From Talinum fruticosum (Eukaryota; Streptophyta; Magnoliopsida; Caryophyllales; Talinaceae), in assembly GCA_021018815.1 (NCBI GenBank), contig JAITYX010000058.1, positions 2,745,001 through 2,809,000 of the forward strand: DNA of 64,000 bases, given 5' to 3'. Positions 13,261 through 24,630 of the stretch are shown here, in pieces. A program made the position numbers and the translations under genes. The notes under the pieces were generated by a model. That model saw nothing but the letters and a program-made list of their open reading frames with translations. It was not told where the DNA came from and did not search any database. Numbering within the stretch: position 1 is the first letter of the stretch; every line of letters begins with the position of its first letter.

Positions 13261-15269
13261 CAAACTAACCTTTCTCACTTCATCTTACGAATCTAGTAAC
13301 TCCCTTTATTGTGGTCCTTTTCGAGGAAGTGCACTTTTAAGAACCTAGATTTGAATAATGTTTGGTCCGATCCGATTCCGAGTCTTCCTTAAAAAAACCG
13401 AGTCCGTGCCTCTTTCTTTTGAAAATCTTTTCTTTTGTAAATGGGAGGAGAATGAGCACTTCCGAGCCTAACTTTTCCGATGCAAGACCTAGCTATTCCG
13501 AGGAGAGCTTAAACATCCTACCCTTGTAGGCCTTTGACTATCACGAGAACCTTCTTTATTTCCCTCGGTCTTCTTATAGCTATCCGACCCATGAAGCTTC
13601 TCAATCTTAGGACCAATGAGGTAGTTCATATCAAAGCGATGAAGGTGGTCGATTCTCTACATCCGTCTTGGATTTTTCTTGTAAGTTGGTCTTGGCTTAG
13701 TCCTGTGTTCATTTGTATGAATAGGACCATGGTCACCCTTCCCGACCTTTACAGTTTTGAAATTCTTTTTGACAAGACTAGAATAAGATTTTGATTCCTT
13801 TTCTTCATTCAAACCAACTCCTTCTTTCCTGAAGGAGACACACTAAGAGCATAAAAGCATATCAAGGTTTTTATGACCTTGAGTGAATTTCAAAAGAAGC
13901 TCTTGAGACTCATTGAGCTTTCTTTTCGGTTGCTCATTCTCCGTTTCGAGTGACTCGAGACACGGTCTCATTTGCTTGAGTACTAGTCTTAAGTTCTTTT
14001 AGATTATGTCTCGGGTTTTTCAATTCATTTTTCAAAGCATTTCTCTCATCAATAAGAGATTCAAGGTGTTCTTTGAACTGGAACGAGTCAGAATGGGACG
14101 TTTCTTCCAAAGTGAAAATATATCATGCTAGATCAACTTCAGAAAATTTGAGAAAGTCTTCAACTACCTCATTAATATCCGAGTCCTCGTTGTCCGACTC
14201 GGATTCATCTTCGAATCCGTAAGTGCCATAAGACACTTTGAGTCGTCTGAGTCATCTTCTTCGGATGAGTCATCATCACTCCAGGTAGCCATCATAGCCT
14301 TCTTCTTTATGTCCTTCTTTCTCTTTGGGACAATCTTTGACTATGTGCTCCTTGCTCGCGACATTCAAAGCAACCACAGTTCTTAGATAAAGATAACTTT
14401 GAAAGAGAAGAATATTTGCCTTTATGTCCTTCTTATATTTCTTGTAGTACTCATCTTTTGGCCTCTTTTCCCACTTCATGTATTTCATCATTCTTTTGAA
14501 GTTGCGGGATATGAGTGCCATAGGGTCCTCTTTTGATTGCGAGGAGCTCGGACTTTCACGTCTACTTTTTAGGTCTTCGATGCAATATTCTTTTTGGTGC
14601 TGACCTCTACATCCTCTTCCTCCGGAAGAATCTCATGAGTAAGTAGCTTGCCAATAAGCTCGTGTGGCCTTAGTTGAGAGAGGTTCTGAGCTTCTTCAAT
14701 GGTTGTCACTTTGCGACCCCATCTCTTCTTTAGTAGACTTCTCATAATCTTTCTGGATATTTCTTCGTGAGAATTCCTTCTACCCAAAGATTTGAGATTA
14801 TTGGCAATTTCGATGAACCAAACATACATCCGAGTGATGTTTTCTTCGGCTCCATCTTGAACAACTCATACTTATGAAGATATTGACTTATCTTCGCCTG
14901 CTTCACTTGGCTTGTTCCTTCATAGGTGTTGACAAATGTGTCCAACACCTCTTTAGCTGTGTCACGGCTGAGACTCGTTGTATTCTTCAGTGCTAATGGC
15001 ACACATTAGTATGTTCACGACTTTGAAGCTCTTTCCGAATTTCTCGCTCCTCACTTGGTGAAATTAGATTTGGCTTTAGGTACAAGAGTTATATTCTCCA
15101 TCTCAATTGGAATGTAGTTGCCGGCTTGGATGATATTCCAAACATGTTCATCGTTGTCCATCAGGAAACATTCCATCATCTTCTTCCAATGGGCAATGTT
15201 TGACCCTTTGAACTTCGGTGGTCCGGTGGATAATCTTCCTTCATCGAACTCTCCATTGTTCCGAACCAT
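13261..15269 (-). pseudogene. Degenerate copia gag, element B
   Basis: Gag starts at ATG 15269 with MVRNNGEFDEGRLSTGPP, chosen because the same start recurs in A (6247) and, mutated, in E (40545). An open run goes to 15051 and continues in overlapping frames (15002-14742, 14829-14569). The RRWGRKVTTIEEAQ and ELIGKLLTHE segments are typical of SIRE-lineage gag. At the zinc knuckle (about 14355-14385) a one-base insertion after CFEC shifts the frame before SKEHIVKDC, so the finger is broken. A Glu/Asp/Ser-rich tail follows. Confidence 0.8.
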
Positions 15270-15312
15270 CCGATCTTTATACCTTTGGATGGTGAGATTC
15301 TCTTAAAAAGCT

Positions 15313-15327
15313 AGGCTCGATACCAAT
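15313..15327 (-). promoter_or_regulatory. Primer binding site, element B
   Basis: The minus strand reads ATTGGTATCGAGCCT next to the LTR end. It carries the same one-base deletion relative to TGGTATCAGAGC as element A. Confidence 0.8.
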
Positions 15328-16690
15328 TGAAGGTTTACACGTGGAGAGTTTAAGTCACCCTAGAGAGGGGTGAATAAAATTAAATAATTTTTATAACAAA
15401 TCGGCTAACCTGCAGATTATGAGTCTAGATTGGACTCATAAAAGTGATAATATAGATTTATGTTGAAACCCTTTTGGGGCAAAAATCATGGACAGTGCTA
15501 ATCCAAGCACCAAGTCAAATCTACTATTTTGAATCCACAAAATACAAGGATCGAATCTACTAGAATTGCTCCCTTAAACAATTCCTTTACAATGTTTCCC
15601 TAGACTCGAAGTTCTCTTACCTAATTTAGTACTTCCTGATCGAGGTAACCTTTACAATTAGGGACAACCGAGCTGAGTTAGCCCTTACAGCTCGGTCAAG
15701 GGACCTTACTCGGAAAGTAAGGAAAGAATGTGACTGATTACAAGACTTTCTTTACAACTCAAAAATATTAAATATAGACTTGGAGTTATAAATAAAAGAT
15801 TGAATAAGAGTGAGCACAATAATTTCAGCTCAAGTAATGTGTTCAGCAATAATGTTCAGCAATCTTCTAGTCTTGTGAGGTGGCTTCTATATATATCCAA
15901 CCAAGTAGAGTGACTATTGAGTCTTGGCTCGGACGGAAGTCTTCACTAGCCTTTGTAACGGCTCTTATGAGTCACTCGGAAAAGATTTGTTGGGATGTGA
16001 ACGTTGTGCAATGGCTCTTGGCTCCAAAAGATAGGCCGGAGTTGGAGTTTTCTAGTTTTGGAAACAAACAACCCCGACACGGTTTATGAGCCATGTCAAA
16101 AAGTAGATAAACCTTGTCTGCTGGTGGTTACCGGCTAGAAGCCGCTTGCTTTTGTATTTCAAAAATAAGTTAACCTCGTTTTCAAAATATAAAATACTTT
16201 TGTCCAAGATTAGGCACAAATAATAATTAAATTAGAATAATTAAGTGCTTAATTATCGTTGGCCTAAAAGAATTGCATTTTCCGAGTCTAATATTCAATA
16301 TACTCAAATTCCATCCGAGTCAATCCTAAGGATGATCAAGTAGAGAGAATAAAATATCGAGTATAACCACATGATCCGGTAAAATAATTCTCAAAGAAAT
16401 AAAATAATTCTCTTAGCGTTGAAATATACGATCGAGTGCTCGGAATAAGAGTGTTAGAGAAATTATTTGAGCATACAATAGTTCCGAGTGATGTCCGAGT
16501 GACTCAAAAACATCAATGTAGGAGATATGTAATAAGGTGCTTTATGAGTCGGTCATAACGGAATGAAAACTTACACAAGAGTTTCTATAGTAATTAGAAT
16601 GACTTGAAATCAAAACTTAAGAGAGATAGGATTTATCCCCGAGGCTTCATGTAATACTCAGAATGATTTAAAGTAAAAACCGAGTCTTCA
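15328..16690 (-). mobile_element. 5' LTR of copia element B (1363 bp)
   Basis: It begins at 16690 with TGAAGACTCGG and ends at 15328 with AACCTTCA. The U3 shares its distinctive segment (AATAATTTCTCTAACAC and following) with the LTRs of E, not with the LTR at B's other end. The TATA position holds TATATATA (15888-15895). The right side abuts the RT leader of element C at 16691, not a polypurine tract, so this LTR was inserted into C. Confidence 0.87.
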
Positions 16691-18430
16691 GTCCAAACTT
16701 GGTTTCTTTAAAATTATGAGAGTTCATCTTGCATGACCTCTACCCATTCATGTTCGCGTAGGGCTTCTATCACATTTTTAGGTTCAATTAATGATATGAA
16801 TACAGAAAATGCACATAGATTTTGTAAAGAAGATCGAGATCTACATATGAATTGATGCCAGAAATGATGTTCTCATTTGGATGACAAGATGCATATTCAA
16901 ATGCTTTACCCGATTTTTGGTTTACTAGTGTTTGAAGGTTAAACACCTGCTTCTTTTAGTTGTCTCGAGCTTTTTGTGTCTCGGTTTCTTCGTGTGCTTC
17001 AGTTGTTTGAGCTGGTTTTTAAACCGAGTTAACTATTGTTCGCTCAATTATCTTGTTCTCCATCATTCTAAGCTCGGTTTGAATTATGTCATCGTAATTT
17101 CGGCTTAGTTTAAAAACCGAGAAGGTAGAATCACTTAACCTCGCCATTGTCAATCTCATCAAAAATAACATGAATACTTTTTCCCACTTTATTTGTCCTT
17201 TTGTTGAAAATACGATAAGCTTTGCTATGTAAAGAATAGCCAAGGAATATACCTTCGTCTAACCTAGCATCAAACTTAGTTAAATGATCCTTAGCATTGT
17301 TATGCACGAAGCACTTATAACCCAAAAGGTTTGAAGTCATAGATGTTGGGCTTCTTTCCTTTGTATAGATTATCGGTTTTTTTTCAATATTGGTCGACGA
17401 GGCAACTGTTGAGAGTGTAGTTTGTCTGTGTTCACTACCTCAGCCCTAAAATGATAGGATAGACCATTTTAAATCATCATTGTCCTTCCTATTTCTTCAA
17501 GAGCTATGTTCTTTCTCTCGACCACTCTGTTTTGTTGGGGGCGTTCTAGGTGTAGACAAGCTGTGGGAGATACCAATCCTGTTGCTAAAATCAGCAAACT
17601 ATGAGTTCTCGAACTCCTTTCCATGGTCAGCTTCTATCCTTCGACTTGAATATCATACCTAACTTGAATTTGATACTTAACTTGAATTTGCTTGCAAACC
17701 TTGGTGAACTCTTTGAAAGCTTCATTCTTTCTTTTCGAAAAACAAACTCAAGTAAATCTTAAAAAATCATCAACAATGACATGTACAAATGATTTACCTC
17801 CTAAGCTTTTAATAAGGATTTTGACAAAATAAATCCATATGAATCAATTCAAGCATTTTTGAGGTTGAAACAGTTTTGAGTGGTTTAAATGAAGATCTAA
17901 CTTGTTTCCATTTTGGACATGCATCGAAATTTTATCTTTCTTAAAATTACGCTTAGGAAATACTTAGACTAATCCTTGTGAAGCTAGTTTTTTAATTGTA
18001 TACATGCTAATATGTCTTAACCTACGATGTCATGTCCATGATTTATTATTAACAAAAGCTTTTAAACATGACAAGTTCTTAGTAGAATCCGTAAAAAGGA
18101 TGATATTAGTGTTAACTAACCTTAGATGAGATCTTTGTCCCCGTTCGAAGTAGTAACAGTTATGAAGGAGTTGGTGTGAGTGAACCTTACTTCTTGTCCT
18201 TTGTCACACAATTGGGAGATACTCGGAAGATTGTACTTGAGCCCCTTGACCATGTAGACTAGGCTAACTAAGTTGTCATCATGACCAACTCTACTAATTT
18301 CTATAATCTTTCCCTTGCTTGTTGTCTCCAAAAGTGATCTTTCCTCCATTCATATTTTTTAGCTTCAAAAAGAGTCTTGAATCTCCTAACATGTGCCTGG
18401 AGCACCCACTGTCGAGATACCAATGGTCAT
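16691..18430 (-). pseudogene. Copia pol fragment (protease-integrase-RT leader), element C
   Basis: The protease keeps YLDSGCSRHM (DSG codons at 18405-18413). Integrase remnants run from about 18070 to 17330, with an open piece at 17340-17131 that includes KCFVHNNAKDHLTKFDARLD, the C-terminal part of copia integrase. The sequence stops at 16691 within the NQVWT segment that leads into RT, where LTR B begins. RT and RNase H of C are not in the window and should lie beyond its left edge if B was a simple insertion. Confidence 0.8.
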
Positions 18431-20207
18431 TCTTCTTTGTCTAAGCTGCTCGCATAATATAAACACACCGACTCTTCTCACTTCCTCTTACAAACCCAGT
18501 AATTGTCCTTACTGAGGTCAATTTTAAGGAAGAGCACTTTTGGGAACCTATATTTGAATATTTTAGGCTTCATCCGATTCTTTTGAAAACTAAGTCACCT
18601 TTCTATGAAAAACTTTCTTTTTGTTTAAAGACTGAAGAGACTTCTTTTGATAAACCTTTCTGTGCTCGAGTCCCTTTCTTAATTGGATGAATATGACCAT
18701 GCTTAGCTTTTCTAAAATGAATTTTTCGAGAATCGTTTTTAAAACACTCTTGTAGGAGTTATCCTCGTTTTAGAGTTGAAACCACCTCCGTTTTTCGAAA
18801 AGAAACACAGTGAGAACAAAAGAGTAAGTCAAGGTTTTTCTAACCTTAGGTGAATTTTAAAACAAGATCTTGAGACTAGGTGAGCTTTTTCTTCAGTTGC
18901 TCATTCTTAGTTTTGAGGCGAGTCAAACTCAATCTCACTTGTCTTGTGAGTTGTCTTAAGTACCTTAATGTTGAGTCGTTGTTTTTCTAATAGTTTTTAA
19001 AATCCTGTTCTCAAATTTTAGAGATTCAAGTTTTTCTTTCAATAAAGAAGAATTAAAATTGGACTTTTCCTCTAAAGTAAAAATATATCTAGCTATATCT
19101 TGCTTAGAAAATTTGAGAAAATAGTTGATTACCTCCAAGGGGTCGGTTTCCTCGGTGTCGGATGTTTCTACTTCTAACTTAGATTCATCTTCCGAGTCTG
19201 TTAAGGCCATGAGACACTTTGACTCATCTTAGTGTCATCATCATCTTCTAAATCTTCATCACTTTAGGTTGCCATTATTGCCTTCTTTTTCTTGCAGTCT
19301 TTCTTTCTTTTTGGGTAATCCTTTACGATGTGTTCATTGCTTCCACGTTCAAACAAACCAGAGTTCTTAGTTAAACAAGAATTTGAAGGGGATGAGAACT
19401 TACCTTTCTTCCCCATTTTGTAGACCTCATTTTTGGGCTTCTTCTACCATTTCTTGTATTTCATCATACGTTTGAGTCCTCTCACCAGAAGTGCATGGTA
19501 TCTTCTTCTTAGTCCGAGGAGCTCATACTAGGACCAACTTCATCTAAGGCCTTAAGAGCGATATTCTTCTTGGGTGGTGACTTCATATTCTTCTCCTCGA
19601 GGTGTAACTCATAGGTGAAAAGCTTCCCAATGAGTTCATGTGGTTTTAGCTTGGTGTTGGGCATCCTTGATGCCTGCCACTTTTGGACCCCATCTCTTTT
19701 CGAAAGACTACTTAGAAGCTTTTTCATTGTTTTATCATTAGACATCTTATTTCCAAGTGATTCGAGATTGTTAGCAATCTTAGTGAAGTGAAATTACATT
19801 TGAGTTATGTTCTCACCGAGTCTCCATCCCGAACATTTCATACTTATATAAGTACTAACTTATCTTTGATTTTCTCACTTGACTTGTGCCTTCATAGGTA
19901 GTGACAAGAGTGTCCTATACCACTTTAGCGAGTATCACGAGCTGAAATTCTATTGTACTCCAAGGCATTAAGGCTTTGAAGTTCTTTTTGTTCTCTTCGT
20001 TTTCTACTGGTGTAAATTCGACTTCACCTTCGCCACGGTTTGATTTCCAGCTTGCTTGCTGGGAACATATCTTCCGTTTGACATGACTTCTTAAACATCT
20101 TCATCGTGGTATTGAATGGAACATTTCATTATCTTCTTCTAGTGACCAAAGTTAGACCGTTTGAACTTAGGGGTTGCCTTCATCAAAATCTCCATTGTAA
20201 GAGCCAT
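18431..20207 (-). pseudogene. Degenerate copia gag, element C
   Basis: The family start is at ATG 20207, followed by a short deletion compared with B. The LKPHELIGKLFTYE segment (19745-19509) and the Asp/Glu-rich tail (19210-18965, with FTLEEKSNFNSS) identify gag. The zinc knuckle near 19300-19340 has lost its first two cysteines (it reads LFERGSNEHIVKD). Stops and frameshifts occur throughout. Confidence 0.75.
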
Positions 20208-20252
20208 CTAATCTTTAGACCTTTGGATTGTGAGATCCTTTTGTGAAAGGAT

Positions 20253-20268
20253 AGGATCCGATACGAAT
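20253..20268 (-). promoter_or_regulatory. Mutated primer binding site, element C
   Basis: The minus strand reads AATTCGTATCGGATCC after the LTR end: an iMet-type site with several changes. Confidence 0.6.
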
Positions 20269-21859
20269 TGATGGTTAAAAAAGGGAGTCTAAGTCACCCT
20301 AGAGGGAGGGGGTTTAATAAGGTGATGAGGAAATACTGAGGAATTTGAAAAATCTTTGAGAAAGTTAGAACTTAGAAAGACAAACTGAGTCTAAATTGAC
20401 TCATAAAGAGATGAACAAATTGTTTTACATGGAAACCCTCCCGAGGCGAGAAAACCACATACGGTTTCAATCCAAACACGAAGTTAAATCCACTATTTTG
20501 AATCCATATAATACAAAGGACAGACTCCCAAGATTACTCCCTTAGGAAATTGTATTACGAGTTTTTCCTAGGCGTAGAAGTTACCTTATATGTCCCAATA
20601 CTTTCAAGCTGAGTTGACCCTTGCAGCTTGGGACAATTGCCTGTGATAACCCTTACAACTTAGTCAAGGGAATAAGTAGAAAAATGTATAAGAAAGTGTA
20701 GATATTAGAAGACTTTTGTTTACAAGAGATTGCAACTCATAAAATTGAGATTAGAAGTAAAAAGGTTGTAAGCTAGAAGTAAGGGTATGAGAGTCGAGTT
20801 TTTGGTTCCAGCAATCCTATAAGTCTTGAATCAAGGCTTAAATTTATACGTAGCATGGTAGAGATCCGTTATACCTTGGGCTTGGGCTTACGGATCAGCT
20901 AGCCATTACAACGGACAGTCTAAGTCCTCGAAATAGAACTATTGTGGATCTATCAATTGAACATAGGTTCAAGCCTCAAAAAGTAGTCCTACCCACGTAT
21001 TGTATCCGAAAGCCAGGGTCGAAACAACCGTTAGACTCAAAGATAGAAAGTTAATTAAAATGAAATAAACAGACCTTGACATAGTGTGTGAATATGCCCG
21101 AAAATAGTGGCTTTTACATGCGCTTTCTTGAAATGGTAAGAAGCTAGGTTGTTTTTGCATTAAATTGAGAATATTCAGCTTTAATTAACCTACAAAAACA
21201 AATTACTAATGGTACTCAAAGTATAAAAATATTTTAGTCCAAGATTAGATAAGGATTAGTCTTAAATAAATCAATTAACGATCGAAACTCCTTCATCTTT
21301 TGAAATGGAATTTTTCAAGTCCAATATTCAATATATTCCAATTCCGTTTTTGTTTAAACTCAAAGAATAAATAAGATAGAATAGAGTTCAAGAGTTCTAT
21401 AAACATATTTCGGTGTTTGCCAATTTCATTAATTTCAAATTAATGAATTTGACTATTTTAAAATTAACATAGTGTTTTGAAATATGAAACAAGTTAGTTG
21501 AAAAGATAAGTTAAATAAGTGAAATTATTCACAAAAACTTTCTATCTAAGCCTTACTTGAGTGGGTCGATTCCCAGAATTGAGTCCTCAATCGATGATTA
21601 CTAAATGCTTCTAAGTTAGTAGCTACTTGATTAAGTAGAACCGAGTCTAAGACTAAAAGAGATGTTTTTGTTAAGGCTTATAGTCTTAGGTGATTTTCAT
21701 AGCTCAACAAGAATCCAATGAATGTATCAAAATATTACGAGATTCTTTCAAGATTATATTCATAAAGAATGCATCTGCATTAAGAGAATATATCTATGTT
21801 TTGGAAGAATGACTTGAATTCACAATTATATAAGGAGTGAGCTCATACCTGAGTCTTCA
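20269..21859 (-). mobile_element. 5' LTR of copia element C (1591 bp)
   Basis: It begins at 21859 with TGAAGACTCAGG and ends at 20269 with CCATCA. The U3 groups with the 3' LTR of D (28196-29712): both share an AAGTCATTC segment and the CTTGATTCAAG segment near the TATA position. On its right it abuts mid-gag of D in the opposite orientation, so C was inserted into D. The right-side target duplication would be ATGGA (21860-21864). Confidence 0.83.
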
Positions 21860-23240
21860 ATGGAGGCGGATGAGAACATCACTCATATGTACATATGGTA
21901 TACGATATCGTTAACAATATCAAATTTCTCGGCAACAGGATGTCCAATAAAGAAGTTGTCCGAAAACTTCTAAGGTGTCTTCCAAAGAAGAAATGGGGTC
22001 CAAAGGTGACAATTATTAAAGAAGGTCAAGACCTCAGCAAGCTCAAGCTAGATGAGCTCATTGGAAAACTTCTTACCTATATGTTACATCATCGGGAAGA
22101 AGAATATGAGGTTAGCAGCAGAAAGAACATTGCTTTAAATGCCTCGAGAGGAAGTTGGTCCTAGTTTGAGCTCCTCAGCCTCGGAAGAAGATCCAATGGC
22201 ACTTCTAGCCTGAGGGTTCAAGGGCATGATGAAGTATAAGAAGTGGAAGAAGAAGCCTAGAAATGACATCTTCGGGAAGGGAAAGGAAGGTAAATCCCTT
22301 TTCCCTTTCAAATTCCTCTTTCACTAAAAACTCTGGTTGTTTTTTAGTATGATAGCAAGGAACACATAATGAAAGACTCCCAAAAGAGGAAGAGGGATTA
22401 TAATAATAAGAAAGCCATGGTAGCAAGATGGAGTGAAGATGAGTTAGAAAATGATGAAGACACTTAGGATGAGTCCAAGTGCCTAATGGCTATGACTAAC
22501 TCGAAGTAGAAGCATCCGATTTTGAGGAACCGACCCTCAACAGGTAATTGACTATTTCCTCAAATTTTCTAATCATGAATTAGCTAACTACATTTTTACT
22601 TTAGAAGAAACGTCCAATTCGATTCTTCGTTAATTAAAGAAAAACTCGAGTCTTTAAAATCTGATAACAAAATTTTAAAAGATTATTTAGAAAAAACTAA
22701 GACTCTGCTTAAAGGTACTTAAGCCCAGCTTATAGGATAATGAGACTAAGTCTATGTGCCACTGAACCGAAAATGAACTATTACGGGAAAAGCTCACGAG
22801 TCCCGAAAACTTATTCTAAAACTTATCCAAGGTCAAAAAACCTTTATTTAAAATTTGGTTCTCGGTGTCTTTCCTTTATAAAGGAAGGATTTGGTTTTAA
22901 CTATGAAAAGAAGGATAACAAGAATCTTTTCAAAAGTGATTCTAAATTCATTTTCAAAAAGCTGAGCATGGTCCCCGTTCAGCCAATGAGATAAGGGATT
23001 GAGCCCATACAAGGTTATCAAAAGAAGTTTTCTCAAACTTTTAACAAAAAGAATGTTTTCCATAAAAGGAAGACTTAGTTTCCTAAGAAGAAGAGTCAGA
23101 ATCGATCAATTCCAAAATGATCCAAGTCTAGGTTCCTAAGAGTTCCTTTCCTCTAAAACCGACCTCAATAAGGACAATTATTGGGTTTATAAGGGGAAGT
23201 GGCAAAGGTTAGTGTGTTTTTATCTTGTAGGCATGACAAG
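21860..23240 (+). pseudogene. Copia gag, 3' part, element D
   Basis: The sequence opens in mid-gag at the point matching 40964 of E (ATGGAGCCCGAGGAGAAC there). An open run at 21895-22164 carries NNIKFLGNRMSNKEVVRKLL and KWGPKVTIIKEGQDLSKL. The zinc-knuckle region near 22330 is ruined by stops. The acidic tail with an EETS-like segment and a late gag piece at 22740-22994 follow. The 5' half of gag and the 5' LTR of D are missing and should lie beyond element C and its nested content. Confidence 0.72.
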
Positions 23241-24630
23241 TTATGAAGAAGAACCACTTGTTACCTTGATAGTGGGTATACCGGACACATAATGGGAAAC
23301 TCAAGACTCTTTTCTATGCTAGAAAAGATGGATAGAGGCAAAGTCACATTTTAAGATAATGGAAAAGGGATGATTATGCGAATTGGAAGAGTTGGGGACA
23401 GTAATAACTTAGTCAACCTAGTTTATCTTAGCAAAGGACTCAAATACAATCTTCGAGTATCTCCCAAGTTTGTGACAAGGGACAAGAGGTTCATATTTGA
23501 CGGAACCACAAAGGAAACAAAGCTCTCAAGTCTAAGGTCGGGTAACACTTACACTATCTCTCTTAGTGATTCAACTTCGAATTTATCCTGTTTAAAAGCA
23601 ACTGTTAATGATGACTCTTTGACATGGCATCATAGTTAGGGTATATTAGTATGCATACAATCAAGAAATTGTCATCACAAGGGTTACATCGAGGACCCCT
23701 AAAATGTGCATTTAACAAAGATAAAATCTGTGATGCATGTAAAAGGGGAAACAAGTTAGATCTTCATTTAAACCACTTAAAATTGCTTTTACCACAAAAG
23801 TGCTAGAACTCTTTCACATGGATTTGTATAGGGAAGTTCCTATAAAAAGCTTAGATTGACACGGGTATGTTTTCGACAAACAAAAAGGAAGCTTTCAAAG
23901 AGTTCGCTCGAGCATGTAAGCAAATTCAAGTGGAATCCGAGATTCAAATTGTAAGAGTTAGAACCAACCATAGAAGGGAGTTTGACTACTCTAAGATTAC
24001 TGATTTCTATGACAAATCTGGGATCTTTAACAACTTCTCGGCACCCAAAACGCCTTAACAAAATGGAGAGGTGGAAAGAAAGAATAAAACTCTTCAAGAA
24101 ATTGGTAGGTCAATGATAATTGAAAACGATATACCCTACTATTTCCGGGTTGAGGCAATCAACACCGAAAACTACATACTTGAATAGATACCTTATTCGC
24201 CCAATCTTGAAGAAAACACCCTACAAGCTTTACAAAGGGGAGAAACCCAACATCTCCTACTTCAAGCCTTTTGGGTGTAAGTTCTTTGTACAAAACAATT
24301 GTAAGGATCACTTAACCAAATTTTATGCACGGTCGGATGAAGGTATATTTGTTGGTTATTCAATTCATAACAAAGTTTATCGTGTTTTCAATAAAAGGAC
24401 TACTAAACTGGAAAAAGTAACCAAGTTTTCTTTGATGAGATTGATAATGGCAGGACAAGTGAGTCTTTTCTCCGATTTAAAACTAAGCAAAGATGATGAT
24501 GATTTAGTTGAAGCCGAGCTCAAAATGTTGGAAAATAAGAGAATGGAGGAACCAACTAACCCGGTTCTAAACTTAGCTTAGCCTACAACAGTTCAAGAAG
24601 AAACCGAGACTCAACCAATCGATGATTATT
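23241..24630 (+). pseudogene. Copia protease-integrase fragment, element D
   Basis: The protease keeps LDSGYTGHIMGNSRLF with DSG at 23268-23276. The run 23370-23639 continues to the integrase zinc region (LTWHHS). Integrase core pieces run from 23700, and 24120-24581 holds the C-terminal integrase part with YKLYKGEKPNISYFKPFGCK. Multiple stops are present. The frame is cut at 24630 by the gypsy solo LTR, and the linker to RT seems to have been shortened before that insertion. Confidence 0.75.
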
